Shown here: piece by piece, positions 13,312 through 26,941 of the stretch
Layout of the letters: every line of letters starts with the position of its first letter
Numbering within the stretch: the first letter of the stretch is position 1
Assembly: GCF_000165425.1 (NCBI RefSeq)
Contig: NW_001799211.1
Coordinates: 1-64,000 of the forward strand
Length of the DNA stretch: 64,000 nucleotides
Source: Paramecium tetraurelia
Taxonomy: Eukaryota > Ciliophora > Oligohymenophorea > Peniculida > Parameciidae
Direction: 5' to 3'
Translations under genes and position numbers: made by a program
Notes under the pieces: model-generated
Told to the model about the DNA's origin: nothing
Database searches by the model: none
What the model saw: only the letters and a program-made list of their open reading frames with translations

Positions 13312-16300
13312 TCATTTTTTTTATTCATATAAGGGGATTAGGTCAATTCTTAAATTTGAAATGATAGTTGAATTTTATATAATTGTTTATTTAGCTTATA
13401 TTAAACGGCTTGTGGCTATTGCTTTATAACATGTAATTGGATTAAGTTTCATTCTGATATTTGACCAAGAAAAATTATTAGCTTAAAAGGATTGTGTAAA
13501 TTATTAAACAAATTTACGATTTTTTAATTACTTCTATAAATTTAATTAAGTTTTAGATAGTTTAAATTGTTATAAGAAGGGATTTTTAGTTGCTTCCTAT
13601 AGAGTAGAATATTTTTGGAAACTTTATACTACTAATCCTGACTAAATAGCCAATAGATGTATAGAACAATCAGAGTTTTTGGCAATCAAAAATTCTGAAT
13701 CTTATGAAAAGGCTAGAGAATGCATTAAATCTAAGTTATTTTCAATTATTTTTATTTCTCCTTTTATTATATAATATAGGAATATGGTATTATTTTTATT
13801 TACCATAGCCAATATTTAATTATCAGCGGAGAAAATAGTTGCCCAAACAACCCCTAAATTCACTTCTAACAATTCAACTTATTCTCCAGTATCTAAGCTC
13901 CATTACCTAATAGTATTGTCATTTGATGTAGACACCAAAAGCTTTCCTTCAGGATTAAAAACCACTTATTGTATTGCCTCTGTATGACCTTTCAATACTT
14001 TCTCTTAATTTGTATCTTTTACAACCCAAATACGTATTGTAGTATCGCTACTTCCAGATGCCAATCTTAAACCATCATTAGAGAATCGAAGAGACCATAT
14101 AGTAGCTGAATGAGCAATTAGTATCTAAACATCTATTTGTGATTTCAGATTCCACAATCTTATTTTCTTGTCTCTTCCTGCAGATGCCATGGTTTGACCA
14201 TCAGCAGAAAAGGCAATCACTTCTACTTAATCAGAATGTCCAATTAATTTTTATCTTTCTTTTTCAGATTTCAGGTCCCATAATCTTATTGAGTAATCTA
14301 TACAAGCTAATGCCAGTGATTACTAATCAGGAGATTAAGCTACTGAATATATCCACATAGTATCACCATTTATTTATTGCATTTCTTTAATCGATTTGGT
14401 ATTCCATAATAATATAGAGTTGTCTTCACTTGCTGATACTAATGCCTCTCCATTAGGGGAAAATGCAATAGAATATACACATCCAGTATGTCCATCTATT
14501 TTCTACATTTCTGTACCAGTTGTTATATCCCAAATTCTAATTGAATGGTCGCTACTTCCAGATGCAAGAACTTTTCCATCTGGATAAAATGCTATTGATT
14601 ATACTGCATCTGTATGACCTTCTAGTTTCATTATGTCTTACCCTGAAACTGCATCCCATAATTATATGATATAATCTCCTCCAGCTGATGCCAAAATCTG
14701 TCCATTTGGAGAAAAGATCACACATTATAATGAATCATTATGTTCACTTAATTCTAATATTTCTTATCCTAATTTTGTATCCCATATTTTAACCAAATAA
14801 TCACCACTAGCAGAGGCTAATCTAGAACCATCACAAGAAAATGCAACTGACTATACAGAATCGCTGTGTCCTAGTAATTTAGTAATTAATTTTCCTGTTT
14901 TAATATGCCATAATATGATCGATTGATCTTCACTTCCAGATGCTAATAAATCTTCTTTTGGTGAAAATGCAACTGAGCACACCCAATTAAGATGTCCTTC
15001 TAATTTTGAGATTTCTTTTCCTGATTCTACATCCCATAATCTAACAGATGTATCACTACTACCAGATGCTATCAATTATCCTTTTGGACAAAATGCAATT
15101 GATTATACCCATCCAGAATGACCATCTAATCTACATAATTCTTTCCCAGATTTCAGATCCCAAATTCTTATTGATTAATCTTGACCTCCACCAGAAGCAA
15201 AGACTAATCCATCTGGAGAGAATGCTACAGAAGTGATTAATCCAAGATGACCTTCTAACATGTTCATTTCCCTTCCAGATTTAGTATCCCAAAGTCTTAT
15301 TGATTAATCATCACTGGCAGATCCTAAGATTGAACCATCTGGGGAATAAGCAACACTGTAAACAGTTTTTGTATGTCCTTCCAATCTCTAGATATTCTTT
15401 CCTGATTTGACATCCCAGATTCTAATAGTTGTATCGTTACTAGCAGACGCTAAAAACTATCCATCAATCGAAAAGGCAACAGACCATATCCCATCGTCAT
15501 GATCAGTTAATTTTTTTAGCTCCTTTCCACTTTTAATATCCCATAATATTATTGTTCTATCAAAACTTCCAGATGCTAATAATTGGCTGTCTGGCGTAAA
15601 TGCAACTGAATGAACAGGAGCTGAATGGCCTTCTAATTTTCTAATCTCTAAACATTACTTTAGATCCCATATTCTTATAGTTAAATCATCACTGCCAGAT
15701 GCCAATAAATGACCTACAAATGAAAAGGTTGCTGACCATATCCAGCCATCATGTCCATTCAACTTATTAACTTATTGACCTGAAATAGGATCCCATAAAC
15801 GGATAGATTTATCATTACTTGCAGAGGCAATCATTTAACCATCAGGTGAAAATTACACTGAGCGTACCTAATCTGTATGTCCCTCCAATTTCAATATCAA
15901 ATATCCGAAACTCACATCCCATAGTCTCACTGTATTATCACTGCTCCCAGAGGCTATGATTAAACCATCTGGAGAATAGGCAATTGACCTAACCCAACCG
16001 GTATGTCCTGATAATTTCAAAATCTCTTTTCCTGATTTGGTATCCCATACTCTTACTGTATAATCATTACTAGCGGAAGCCAATGTTTATCCATCTGGAG
16101 AGAAGGCTACTGAAGAAACTGAATCAGAATGACCTTTTAGTGTTGGTAGTTCATTTGAATTGATATTAATCCATCTACAGTTTGATAATTAAGCCCTGTT
16201 GAAATTGCATTAACTAATATTTACATTATCCATTTTAGATTCATTTAATTTAGTACTATAAAATGAGGCACCGTTAAGATTGGCATTTTTTATTTAAATG

Positions 16301-19300
16301 TGTCCTAAATCTAAATAGTTAAAAACCTCTCCTATTTAATTAAGTATAAATAAAGAATTCCCTGCCTCTTGTTAGATGGGTTCTAAGCAGGATAATTTTA
16401 CTATTGCCATTAGAACCTCCTTTAATCTTTGATTTTAACTAATTTCAGACTTTAAAAAGTGAATCATTCCTTAATATTATTCTTCTGAAAAATTGAGAGT
16501 ATTAAACTTGCTCTCTTTTATTGTCCTCACAATTAATTCAACCAATTTTTATACATTCTCTTTGCCAACACTAATAAACTCTTTATCCAAGTTAATTAAT
16601 TTATTTTTGTCTTATTAATTTCTTAATTTATCATTGATGTAAACATTTAGATCTTCTAGATTTAGAGTAGGTAATCTAAATAGGAAATCAAGGATGTATT
16701 TAGATACATAAAATTCTTAAATGGATTTATGAATAAATGAGATAGTATTGCCTTTCTGATTAAGAAGTGCGCATTTTCTTAGTAGATATTTTTATTCTGC
16801 TATTATTCCTTGTTGGCCAAAGTATTTATCAATCCATTCTTGTTGTTGAGTTCTTCCGTCATTTGAAAATTCTACTTAACTCTTTTTATTATATTGGGCT
16901 TGAGTTAACTACCTTTCTGTTAATTCTAAAGCAAGGGACTATGAAATATTTAATAGATCTGTAAAGAAGATTTCCTAATCAATTGCTTTGCCAATCATTT
17001 TTAGCTTTTGCACTTATTAATTATGATAGTAATCTATGAAAGCTTGATAAAAGGCGTATGGTGTATAATTCTAATTCTTTAAAGCTTATTTGATTAATTG
17101 TGCTTCTTATCCAAAATCAAAGGATTCATCATTAATCACTAAGAGTTTTCTCTCAATTTTAATTTAACTCAAAGGAGAATAATTTTTAAAGATTGATTTC
17201 ATTTCCAATTGTTTCCAGTGATTGAATGCACTCAACTGTTCAACTTCAATATCGAATACTTAATCTAAGTTTTGGGAATATTTCTTAATCAAATATTATT
17301 ATTCTTTTAAATTAACATAATTTTTTAGGAAATTACTTTTAACTTAATTGATATCAGAGGTTGCTGATGTCAATTTAGGAAAGATTTAAGCTACTATTTC
17401 AAGCATAAATGGCATTTACACAATACTTCTAATATTAATTTCATCCATAATCTCTATATATCGATTGGCACTCCAGATTTCTGATAGTTCTTTCTACAAA
17501 CTTTAGAGCAATTCTTCATGTTGGTCCTATCTTATTTCTATTTTAGGATTTTATGTGATAGAATTAATAATTGAAGTAATTTGATTCCTATTTAAAAATA
17601 AATTCATAAAGTTTTTGCCTTCTAAACTTTTTGATACAATCATTTAATTAATGGGCAACCATATTTTTTCGAATTCTTCAAAGCTGAAAAGTTTTCGCTC
17701 AATTTATATGCAATATTCATAAAAGTTGAGGATTTTTTATTTAACTAATTAAAGTACAAAACTTTTAAAGTATTGATTTTATTGTAGAGATGAAAACGAT
17801 TACAATTCCACTTCCTTCAATTTTCCATTGCCTTCAAACCATGTTTGATATAGATTTGAATTCAAGATTTCAGTTCTTGAAGTATAGATAACTTTTGGTT
17901 TCCTCCATATTTCATTTAATCTATTAAGAACGTATAAATTCTATTGTGAATACTCAGTTTTTAGTTCGTCATACCCATCCATAATTATAATAAGAGACAT
18001 CTTACCTTTTTGTATTTCTTCTTTTAATTGGTTAATTTAAATTTTGTCAAAGGATAATTGTTCAGATTACAGTGTCTCTTCTATGGCACTATGTAAAGGA
18101 TCCTTTAAACTTGGCAATGAAACAAAAATTGGTATTAGTATTTGTTCCTTTTTATGTTGTGTTTGCTATTATTCCCAAAGATATTCTTCTATTTTCCTCG
18201 CTATTGTACTTTTGCCAGATCCTGCTTAACCATGTATCAATAAAATATCTGATTAATCTTTGTACTCTTTTCCTGAATGATCATGCCATATAAAGTTATT
18301 AACTATTGAAATCTTATTTTAATTATCATCATCGAACATGGGTATCAACTTAGATTCTACACCATTTGATTTTTCTCTGCCATAGAGTGGAACAAATATT
18401 TTTGTTAAATCTATTTTCTTCTTATTTAAAAGAACAGTCTACTTTCTCAAATCAAGGAGTTATTAAAAGGACTTGCCTCTAAGGATAGAAATGTCTCTTC
18501 CTATTATATTTATAGTATTCTGAAGGTTTTCCAATTTATTCATTATCTATCCCAAATCTTTTTTAATATCTACTAAAAAGTACAAAGTAATATTTAACAA
18601 TTATTGCATCTCATTTATATTCCCAAGAAACTCCTAAAATTATTGATACTCAGATTGCATAGTTGATATTTTTTGATTTCTACTATCATCGTCAAACTCT
18701 TATCTAATCTCTTATTCTAATTCATTGATGTATTTTAATTTCATTTAAAATGCCTTTCTTAACTTCTCATTAATTGTAACTTAATTTCTTGAAAACAATT
18801 ATTGTTGTAATGATATTATCTCTTTATTCTTCAAGAGTGCTCTTACTCTTTGATCTTTTTCTATGCCCCATACTTAAATGAGCAGTTCTGTCACATAGGA
18901 TTAGATTTATTATTCTTCTGATAAACTCTGTATCTCAAGCAATTAAAATACCAAGCATTCTCTTATTTGATATTCATTATTATTGATAAAGTCTTTGATT
19001 TCTTCTAATTGCTTTTAGACTAATTTCTTAATATATTACTCAGATGATTAAATTGAATCTATACTCTCTTAAAACAAATCTTCATTCAAATATTTCAATA
19101 TTGCATTTAAAAATTCCATGTCATAATTTAAATTGTTTAGCATTTCAAATAACTATTTTGTCTTGATTTTTCCCAGCAATTCAACTATTTCATTAATATA
19201 TAAATTATTTAATTCTTATTTAAAGTTATATACTATCTACTGCCAACTAGTCTGATCAATTTCTTTTTTGTTTACAAACTTTTGAAGTTCTTAGAATTTA

Positions 19301-22113
19301 TTCATTAATGTTTGAGTATCTTAAGATTTAGTGATTAATTTGTAAATTAACTCCTTATTTATATTGCTTTTCTCAATAATCTCATCAAGTATTTAAATAT
19401 CTCCCTTTAATTTAGCTAGTATTTCTTTGTAATAGATATCAAGTTCGTTTTATTGTAGGTCCTCTACATCATTACAATCTACTTTAAGAAGATCCTATTG
19501 CAATGTTGACAATAAGACTAAGACATCTTAAATTTCAGAATTAAACGCATTTTGATCAGCCAAATTAATTAATGATTCGATTACATCGATATTCTTGACT
19601 GTTTAGTATAGTGACTTCAATGGATTGGCTTTTTCAGATAAGGAATGAACTCCTATGAAGTTATCATTGAATTTTGATAGATGCTATTTTAATTCACTTT
19701 ATAATCGATAATGCTACATTAGAATAGTCTTGCTCTTTTCAAATTTCTCTCTTTCATCAAACATATTGGATTATTTTTATAAGGCATTGATCATAAATTA
19801 GAAATACTCATCTAAACTTAATTTGAACTTTTCTATTAATACACCTTCTCTTTTTGATTCCATTTATGATATAATGACTATCTCAGATTGTTTTTGAATT
19901 AATTTATTGATATTTAAGTACTCTTGTCTAAACATGTCTAATATTTTATTAAATAATTCAACTTGTCTACAAAATGTTGAAAGTTTTACAGAAAATTAAA
20001 TCATTGTAATTTCCTTTTACTTGAAGTTATCAACTGATAGACTATACTACAAATCCTATTTTGTTTCTTCTAAATTCATTAAGTAATTCCATTATATATT
20101 TTCTATCTACTTTAAAGATTAAAATATGTTTTCAAAATTAATTTTACAGTGTTTGTTATTTAACAGAGGAATAGAATGTGACTCAAACTGTAGCTAAATT
20201 ACAATAAGCTCCTAATAAATCAAATTTTGATCTTAAATTTACCTTTTGTTCTAATTCTTCACTTTTTCTACCTAATCTTCAATAATTTCACTATAGATAT
20301 GATACTGTAAGGAAGTATCAGATATATAAGTTGATTTACTTATATTTTTTAAACTTAGAGAATCAAGAAAGATTTTATCTTAAGATATAGACTTAGATAA
20401 TTTAGTCAAAACATTTGAAAAGGAAGATTCAAAATCAGTTAAAGAAGTTTGTGTTTGAATTAAGTTTTCAATATGTGAATTCGAGGTTGAATGATTATAT
20501 GAAGTTAATTACAACTTAATGACATGATACGATCCATATAATTTTGATTAAACAGTGATTAACTACAAGAGGAGTGGGACAGTTTGATATATTAAATCCT
20601 CATTTTTTTGAATTATTTCTTATAAATCTTGAGTTTGCTCAATAGACTCCTTTTATTATTAAATGGTGTTTACTAACTCTATTAGTCTAGGATTGTTTTC
20701 CTCCATTTAAGAATTGTGAGTTTCTAGATTCATAATTCTTATAATTTAGTTTTAATTTTCTTTATTTTGGAAAAGCAATTAATATATTTCTGAAATGAAA
20801 GGATCTATTGAATTGAATAGTTTTGTATGGGATGAAAAATGAAAAGTGACATAGTTATCTAATGCATTAAATTTTAGGGTTTTGGTCTTCTCAATCAATA
20901 GCAAGGATAGAGATTTAAAATTGTATAAGCCAAATTACTACAATATCGGTTTTACTTTTTTGTCTAATGTAAACTCTAAATTTAGTTTAATGGAATTAGA
21001 ATCGTAAGGTAAAGGTTTTAAATTGTATTAAGTAATAAATGATTCCCAAGTTCCTAAGCTATTTTGTGAATTTGATTAGTATTTGATCCAATCTTATTTT
21101 TATATAATTGGACGAAAAAGCAACAAATCTGATAAGAAATATATCCATAAGAAATGGATAGTGGAACTTTTAGATTCTCTGATTTGCTCTTCATATAATT
21201 TTTCTAGTTGTTTGACTACTCTGCTAATTCCTTGATCATTATTTTTTAGGTAGGCAATCATTGACCATTTCAAACATTCAAAATTGTAATATTTTTGATA
21301 TATCTTTTCGCTTTTATACTCTTTGTATTTATCATAGATTTCTTCAGCAGCTTTAAATAAGAACTTAATCAAATCATCACTTGGAGTAAGAGTTGCAGCA
21401 GATGTAATTAAACCTTTCACAAATAACTGAAAAAGTTGGAAATTTCCATCGACAGGAATTAGCTAAATAGCAGCTTTGACAATTGAGATATGGTAGTTGA
21501 TCCCATTTTACCAAAGTGTATAGGCTTCTACTGATACATGAGATTCTAATTCTTTGATAGTGTTTAAAATATTCTTCTTATCTTCCTTCCTCATACATCT
21601 ATCATTGTTTTGTCTATAAAAATTAAATATGGTTTTGGATAAATCTGAGCATATTTTCAAAAGATAGAAACAATATAATCCTGATGTTCTTACATAAATT
21701 AAAGCGGATTGCAACAGTTATAAGAAGCATTCTAAAATGCAATCATAAAATAATTATGAATTCTCCTTTTCTCCTATCCAATGAATTTATTCTCTAGAAT
21801 CATATAGCCATTAATAGCAAATCGAGAATTCTGCCCTTTGATTTTCTTCGTTTATTGTTTTAGCAATTTGCACTATTATTTTTGATCTATATCTCAAATT
21901 CTCTAAAAAATCTTTAGGCAAGTTCTCTATTAAATGTTCATCTTGATTTTTCACAAGGAATGGATTCTGATTCTATTACTTTGAACCTACACACCCACCT
22001 CCTCTTAGATTAGATAATTTATCTAATGTTATTATTTTTACTTCATTTTGGAAGTTACTTTCCTTACTTTTTCTTGATACTACAAGAGATTTTTAAATCA
22101 TTTTTTGTTGCAT
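13312..22113 (-). CDS. NACHT-type NTPase with C-terminal WD40 repeats (2,933 aa), STAND/NLR-like
   Basis: A single uninterrupted frame of 2,934 codons from ATG 22113 to TGA 13312-13314. Residues 1-400 are helical with no domain I recognise. Residues 400-1250 are dominated by long coiled coils. A P-loop NTPase follows: Walker A 'GQAGSGKST' at about residue 1295 and a Walker B-like '[10 protein letters not shown]' with Asp at about 1379, then a 'YTSR' sensor-like strand; together these are NACHT-type. About residues 1935-1985 have pentapeptide-like 'NANLNGASF' spacing. Residues ~1990-2780 carry 18 canonical and 2 degenerate WD40 repeats, then a short tail. STAND proteins with this layout (e.g. 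fungal HET-E) sense ligands through the repeats and oligomerise through NACHT; function here is inference. It is the largest gene in the window. Confidence 0.9.
13780..16150 (-). repeat. tandem WD40-coding repeats (~126 nt unit, about 19-20 copies)
   Basis: Each unit encodes about 42 residues of the form 'H(S/T)[17 protein letters not shown]' then 'GSxDxxIRLWD'. Units 1-14 are very alike, e.g. '[18 protein letters not shown]' and '[18 protein letters not shown]'. Unit 15 lacks the His, and the last two units have lost the GH and WD signatures. The high similarity of neighbouring units suggests recent expansion or ongoing homogenisation. They lie inside the NACHT gene. Confidence 0.9.
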
Positions 22114-22293
22114 TTCAATTTAAAAATAGAAATATTATATAATGATAATAGTTAGAACTAGGAATAAATTTAACAATAATTCTTGAAACTGTTAATCCCT
22201 TAATTTAGTAACAGTATTTAAAATAAGGAATAATATGTTGATATATATAAGATTTATTTAGATAATATCATATATTTTGATTATTTATCAAAC

Positions 22294-23590
22294 TCATTAA
22301 AATATGATTTCAAATATTTAACACTCTACAATATTTGGAGTTAACTATCCAAATAAATAAGTGGAATTTTCTTAATTGCCAAACTTCCAAACATTTTGCA
22401 TTCTTTGTTATGGAATTAAAAATGTATATCCAAGTTTCGAATATCCATCAGCAAAATCTGTGTCAATGTATAGATCATGACCGGCTCCAAAAATAGGTCC
22501 ACTTTATGCACGACAGCAAATTGCTCCATTTTCATATCCTAATCTTTATTCATAAATCTCGTTCTTATCTTATGAAAATAGAAATGTTGAGTATGATGGA
22601 TCAGATCTGTGAGTAATCAGTTATTCACATATCCATTAACATGGAGAATACCCTCCAAATATTGCTTAACTAGATGACTTGAATACCATTAACAAATTAG
22701 ATTTTTTATTACAGATTTTCCAAAATGAATTAGCATTCAATCCATCCCTTGTACCTTAAAAAATCAATTCAGCATTTTTTATTTCATACTGCTACTTTTT
22801 TTTTATCTAATTGATGATTTTATTATAAAAACTATCATTTAAAAGATAACGAGTAGGAGGCTTTGGTTATAATTGTTTAATAAATTCACAGTGTGTAAGT
22901 ATTAAGGATTTAAGCAAAGCCTCTAATTTTTGAAATTCAGGAAAATTAACAGGGTCTTCATTTTTTAATTTCTATTAACTCAATACGGAACTTTCTTATA
23001 TTCTTTATAATAAGGAATTTTTGCATTCTTATGAAACATTCTAAAAGTATTAGTGCACATCTGTTTCTGCTTATTCAATAGCTTTGGGATTGATTGAATC
23101 TCCTAATTGCTCTAGATTAGTCATAATTGACTTAAACTCATGGAATTTCATTATCTATTATTTATTCATATATACCTATTCTAAATTCTATCGAATTACA
23201 GACTTTGAATCCAAAAATAATTTAATATTTTGTTACAATTCCTCTAACATCTTTGTAAATCCATTTTAAATATCTAAAATAAAGGATTCAAATTGTTTGA
23301 TTTATTTATTTAAACTAATTTCATCATGTTTTGCAAATTCTCCAAAAAAATCCTTTATATCTCCAGACACTTCTAGTTTGGAGAATAGAAATTCTGGTGA
23401 CTTCAATCCCTTATATAATGAAAAACTAAATTACTGTACTCATATTTATGAGATTCTAAAAATTAAATTTCGGATTCGTGTCAATTAAGTCCTGTTAGCA
23501 CTAATCACAAATGAATTCGGTTCTGTCTTTATCAGTACTTATGAATTGGACATACGAACCATCATGTTTATAGCATGGTATTTTATACAT
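22294..23590 (-). CDS. TLDc-domain protein (423 aa)
   Basis: Exons 23435-23590 and 22294-23409 sum to 424 codons; the intron (23410-23434, 25 nt) ends in AAG. The N-terminus has a small Cys/His set ('PCYKHDGSYV' then 'FICDQCQQD'), likely a zinc-binding knuckle. Residues 45-230 are helical or coiled. The C-terminal ~165 residues are a TLDc domain: 'GTRDGLNANSFWKICNKKSN', 'SQAIFGGYSPCQW', then 'GPIFGAGHDLYIDTD' and 'SKLGYTF'. Known TLDc proteins protect against oxidative stress or bind the V-ATPase. Ciliates have many zinc-finger/coil/TLDc proteins, and this fits that family. It starts 41 bases from the facing WD40 fragment. Confidence 0.9.
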
Positions 23591-23630
23591 TTGTAAATTG
23601 ATATTAATTTATAAAATGAATTAACATAAA

Positions 23631-24210
23631 ATGATTGAAAAAGAAGTATCAACTATTATGTTTAATTAATCACCAAATTTTAATCAAAAAGTATTACAAA
23701 TAATGATTTCAACTTGTAAAGAGGAAATTAAGATATGGACCTCTAACAAGGTAAAAGTTAATTATTGAATAACTCTAAGGGCACAGAAGATGTAAATTGC
23801 TTGGCGTATAGTAAATTCACTCATGTCTTATATCTGGTTCTGATGATTAAACTATTAGACTTTGGAAGTAATAGAATGGAGCTCATTGGAGTAGTAGATA
23901 AGAATATAAATAGCATAAAGGATATGTATAATGTAAATTTTTAGGTAACACTGAATCTGAACTTCTTTCTGGAGAAACTGATAAGTCAATTAAAGTTTGG
24001 AGAGTAATTTAGACAAAAATGAAGTAGATTTTTTGTAATATTTGGATTAAAATGAATAAAGGGTATTTCGGATTAACATAGAAACAATAGAAATCTTATT
24101 TAGTATCCTGTGGAGAAGATAGAAAAATTCTACTGATATCTCTCAATCAAAAAATAGTCTATTTATTTATGAAAAGGTGTATATTTATTTCTCTAATAGA
24201 ATATAACATA
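23631..24210 (+). pseudogene. broken WD40-repeat gene fragment
   Basis: From ATG 23631 a WD-type end ('TCKEEIKIW') is followed by a possible 29-nt intron and then 'DVNCLAYSKFTHVL'. The frame must then shift by one base to continue as 'ISGSDDQTIRLWK', 'LSGETDKSIKVWRV' and 'YLVSCGEDRKIL'. So about three WD repeats are recognisable but not in one frame, and the fragment ends facing the 3' end of an intact WD40 gene (24243-25816). It is either a decayed family member or carries one sequence error. The repeats resemble, but are not identical to, those of the neighbour. Confidence 0.65.
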
Positions 24211-24242
24211 AAAAAATGGATTTTATTTCTTTATTTAAATCC

Positions 24243-25816
24243 TCAAAATTCCTTAAAACTTCTGATTTAGATTTCCTTCGAGCCTGCATCCCATGTGACT
24301 AACAACTCTCCATCATCAGTCATTTGCCCAAAAATATGATAATCATTAAATTAAATTGACTATTCAACCACAAAGCGACCATTTTTTTACATTCTCATTA
24401 AATTCACAAAATTGCCATTTTTATTTAATAGAAGGCATTTTGACTTAGAGTAGAATTATGAAAAGGAACTATCACATTTATTAGATCCAGACTTAACAGC
24501 AATTTCACTCGTCCTCCTAAACTAATTAGTAACTCTATCGATTTCGTATACATGCATTTAATCTTGAGCTGAAGGTTGGAATGTAAATAATTTATCATTA
24601 ATAAAGCATAATCTAAGTCCTTTTTAATCAACTTTGATCTTTTATCTAACATTCCAATTTGAATCTAATTCTGACCTTTCTATCACTAATATTTAATAAT
24701 CAAGCGAACTAGAAATCAATTTATTTTATTATTCATTTAAACTAATAGAAATTACGCTTTCGGTATGATCAGTAATAGTTTATGAACACTTCCACTAATT
24801 CTATTTTATCCAAAATTTAATAGTTTTATCTTAACTAGCTGATATAATTAAATCATCTTTATTATTCAATAATAAACACAATATCGAACCTAAATGTCCA
24901 TTCAATATTTATTCAAAATTCCATTAATTTTCTGCATTTTCCTTCCATATTATAATTGAATTATCTATAAATCCAGACACAAAATTATTTGAATTCTTCA
25001 TAAAGTTTAAAGTGTAAACTTAATTTTTATTCTAACATATTTATAGTAATTCCAACTTCCCCTAAATATATTAAAATACTTTAATATCATTTTGACTTGC
25101 TGCTACAACAAGTGAAGAATTTTTATTTAAAGCAATAGCATTACACCATTAAAGTTATTTATATGAATAGGTATTAGTGAGCTTAAAGGATAGTGGCTTC
25201 TTTCCCTTTTAATCTTCTCTATTTTATTTTTATGTTAAGTTGTTTTTATTATTGAATTTTTGAATTACTTGGTCTTTTTGTTCCAAATATTCCATTTATT
25301 CTCTCTATCTTTCTTCAATTAGTGAATCATATTTCTGCTAAATCAACATAGTTTCAGATCTCAATGTTTATTCCTTATTATTAACTTCTCTTGAGATAAT
25401 AAAATTTAAAGATGCTTTAATCTCAAAAATTATTTGATTTGTTAGAATTGGGTGTAAGAAATTTGGTGAAAAATTAGATTATGATTAAATTAAGGGTTTA
25501 CTGCTGACTTTACAAATTTAAAAACTTGAAGGAGGATGGAGTACATCCAATTGAATTTGATCAAGAAACGAACTAATTCTCTAATAGGAAATCTATGATG
25601 AAAATATAATATATTCTTACTTCAATTGATTATTAAACACCATTGAAACAATCTTCTGATATATTCTTAAAATATTTTGTCGAAATAGACATTTAATGAT
25701 ATTCTATTAGAATTAATCTAAATAATATCTTATCTGTTATTCTCCAAATTATGAAATTTTTATGCATTATATTAAGAGATATCAATTTCCCATTCAACTA
25801 ATAATTCAAGTATCAT
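24243..25816 (-). CDS. WD40-repeat protein with N-terminal coiled coil (~500 aa)
   Basis: The body reads in one frame to TGA 24243-24245. A central coiled coil ('QQKYDSLIEERQREQMEYLE') is followed by WD repeats: 'LNGHLGSILCLLLNNKDDLI', 'SASQDKTIKFW', 'ITDHTESVISISL', and ends 'GELLVTWDAGSKEI'. Upstream, 'LHPPSSFQICKVSSKPLI' is joined across a good 28-nt GTA...TAG intron (about 25,587-25,614). The start is less certain: ATG 25816 opens 'MILELLVEWEIDISQYNA', in another frame from the next exon, so one further intron (perhaps 25 nt beginning GTC) is required. The family is common in ciliates; its partner and role are unknown. Confidence 0.7.
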
Positions 25817-25960
25817 CTATTTTCAAAAGAGTCACAAATAATATCTTATAAAGAAAGAATCAAGAAATAATGGGAATATAAATATCTTGTTAGTTATAAA
25901 ATAATCAATATGCGAATATGGGTCTAGAGTATATTTTTAAAATTTGATGAATTTATTTGA

Positions 25961-26197
25961 ATGACTGTAGAAGATGTGAGTAAGCGTTCTGCTTAAATCT
26001 TTGAAATGAAAAATGGATATTTTTATTACTATTTATTTTATAAGAGAACAGCTTAATGGGTAAGATAAGATAATTACAGAATAATGTGTTCTTGGTAGGA
26101 TAATTAAGATAGTGTAGTTGTTTTGGATTTTGGAACTAAAAAATATCATATTTACGATATATAAATTAGATATATAATGTTTAAAAATAAATATTGA
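25961..26197 (+). CDS. hypothetical 78-aa protein
   Basis: ATG 25961 to TGA 26195-26197. The sequence has coding-like composition ('QDNYRIMCSWQDNQDSVVVL') and ends in 'GTKKYHIYDIQ'. It lies head-to-head with the WD40 gene, 144 bases from its start. The product is short and unrecognised; it might be the first exon of a longer gene that I could not extend. Confidence 0.4.
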
Positions 26198-26941
26198 ATA
26201 AATCAATTCTAGGTATATTCAAAACAATATTTCATATAGTATGATAATTGTTTACCCTGAAATTATATTGCTTGATAAAGGTTAAATGTTCATGTTAAAA
26301 ATAACCATATTACAGATTAATTAAAACTTAATCCAGTCTATTTTATGAATTTCACAAGGATATGTCTATCTCAATTTTGATAATTAGTGAATAGGGCATG
26401 CAAACACTAGTTTAAGTTATGGTGCTTTATTCAAGCAAAATTTAATCTAATTTTTTATCGATAATAATTTCCCAAAAGATAATCTTAGATTACTCATAAT
26501 TGTCTTTTATAAATTAGCTAAATATCTTAATAGTACCCAACTCTAATTTCAATTTAGACCTATTTTGTATGACACTTTTAGAACTAATCAATTGTAGAGA
26601 ATAAAAGCTTATTCTTTTTTATTGAATATTCACCTTTTATAAATAATGATTAATTAATAATCCTTGAATTAATAGCTTTCACTATTTTTCAGGCATGATT
26701 TATTTGTCAGGATCTTAATAAGGATCAATTAATATAAATCAAAATTTAAAGATGATTATAAATAAATTATAACTCTACAAAATTAATAAGTAAGTAGATA
26801 ATTAAATACATGATGTCTATATGATATTAAAAGATAAAAGAAAAAGTCTCATAAAACAACTGTGTTATTGATGTGAAATCAATGAAAAGATAATATATAT
26901 TGACTTCATTTCCAATACTTAGAACTATTATTAATATATAT
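26198..26941. other. intergenic, at most weak remnants
   Basis: About 740 A+T-rich bases. A minus-strand stretch near 26.5 kb reads as a short charged peptide but has no start, splice context or family. Nothing else is supported. Confidence 0.4.

Noticed and set aside
13361-13830. Plus-strand open frame starting ATG 13361
   Set aside because: It is antisense to the C-terminal WD-like repeats and tail of the NACHT gene, whose minus-strand frame is continuous through the region.
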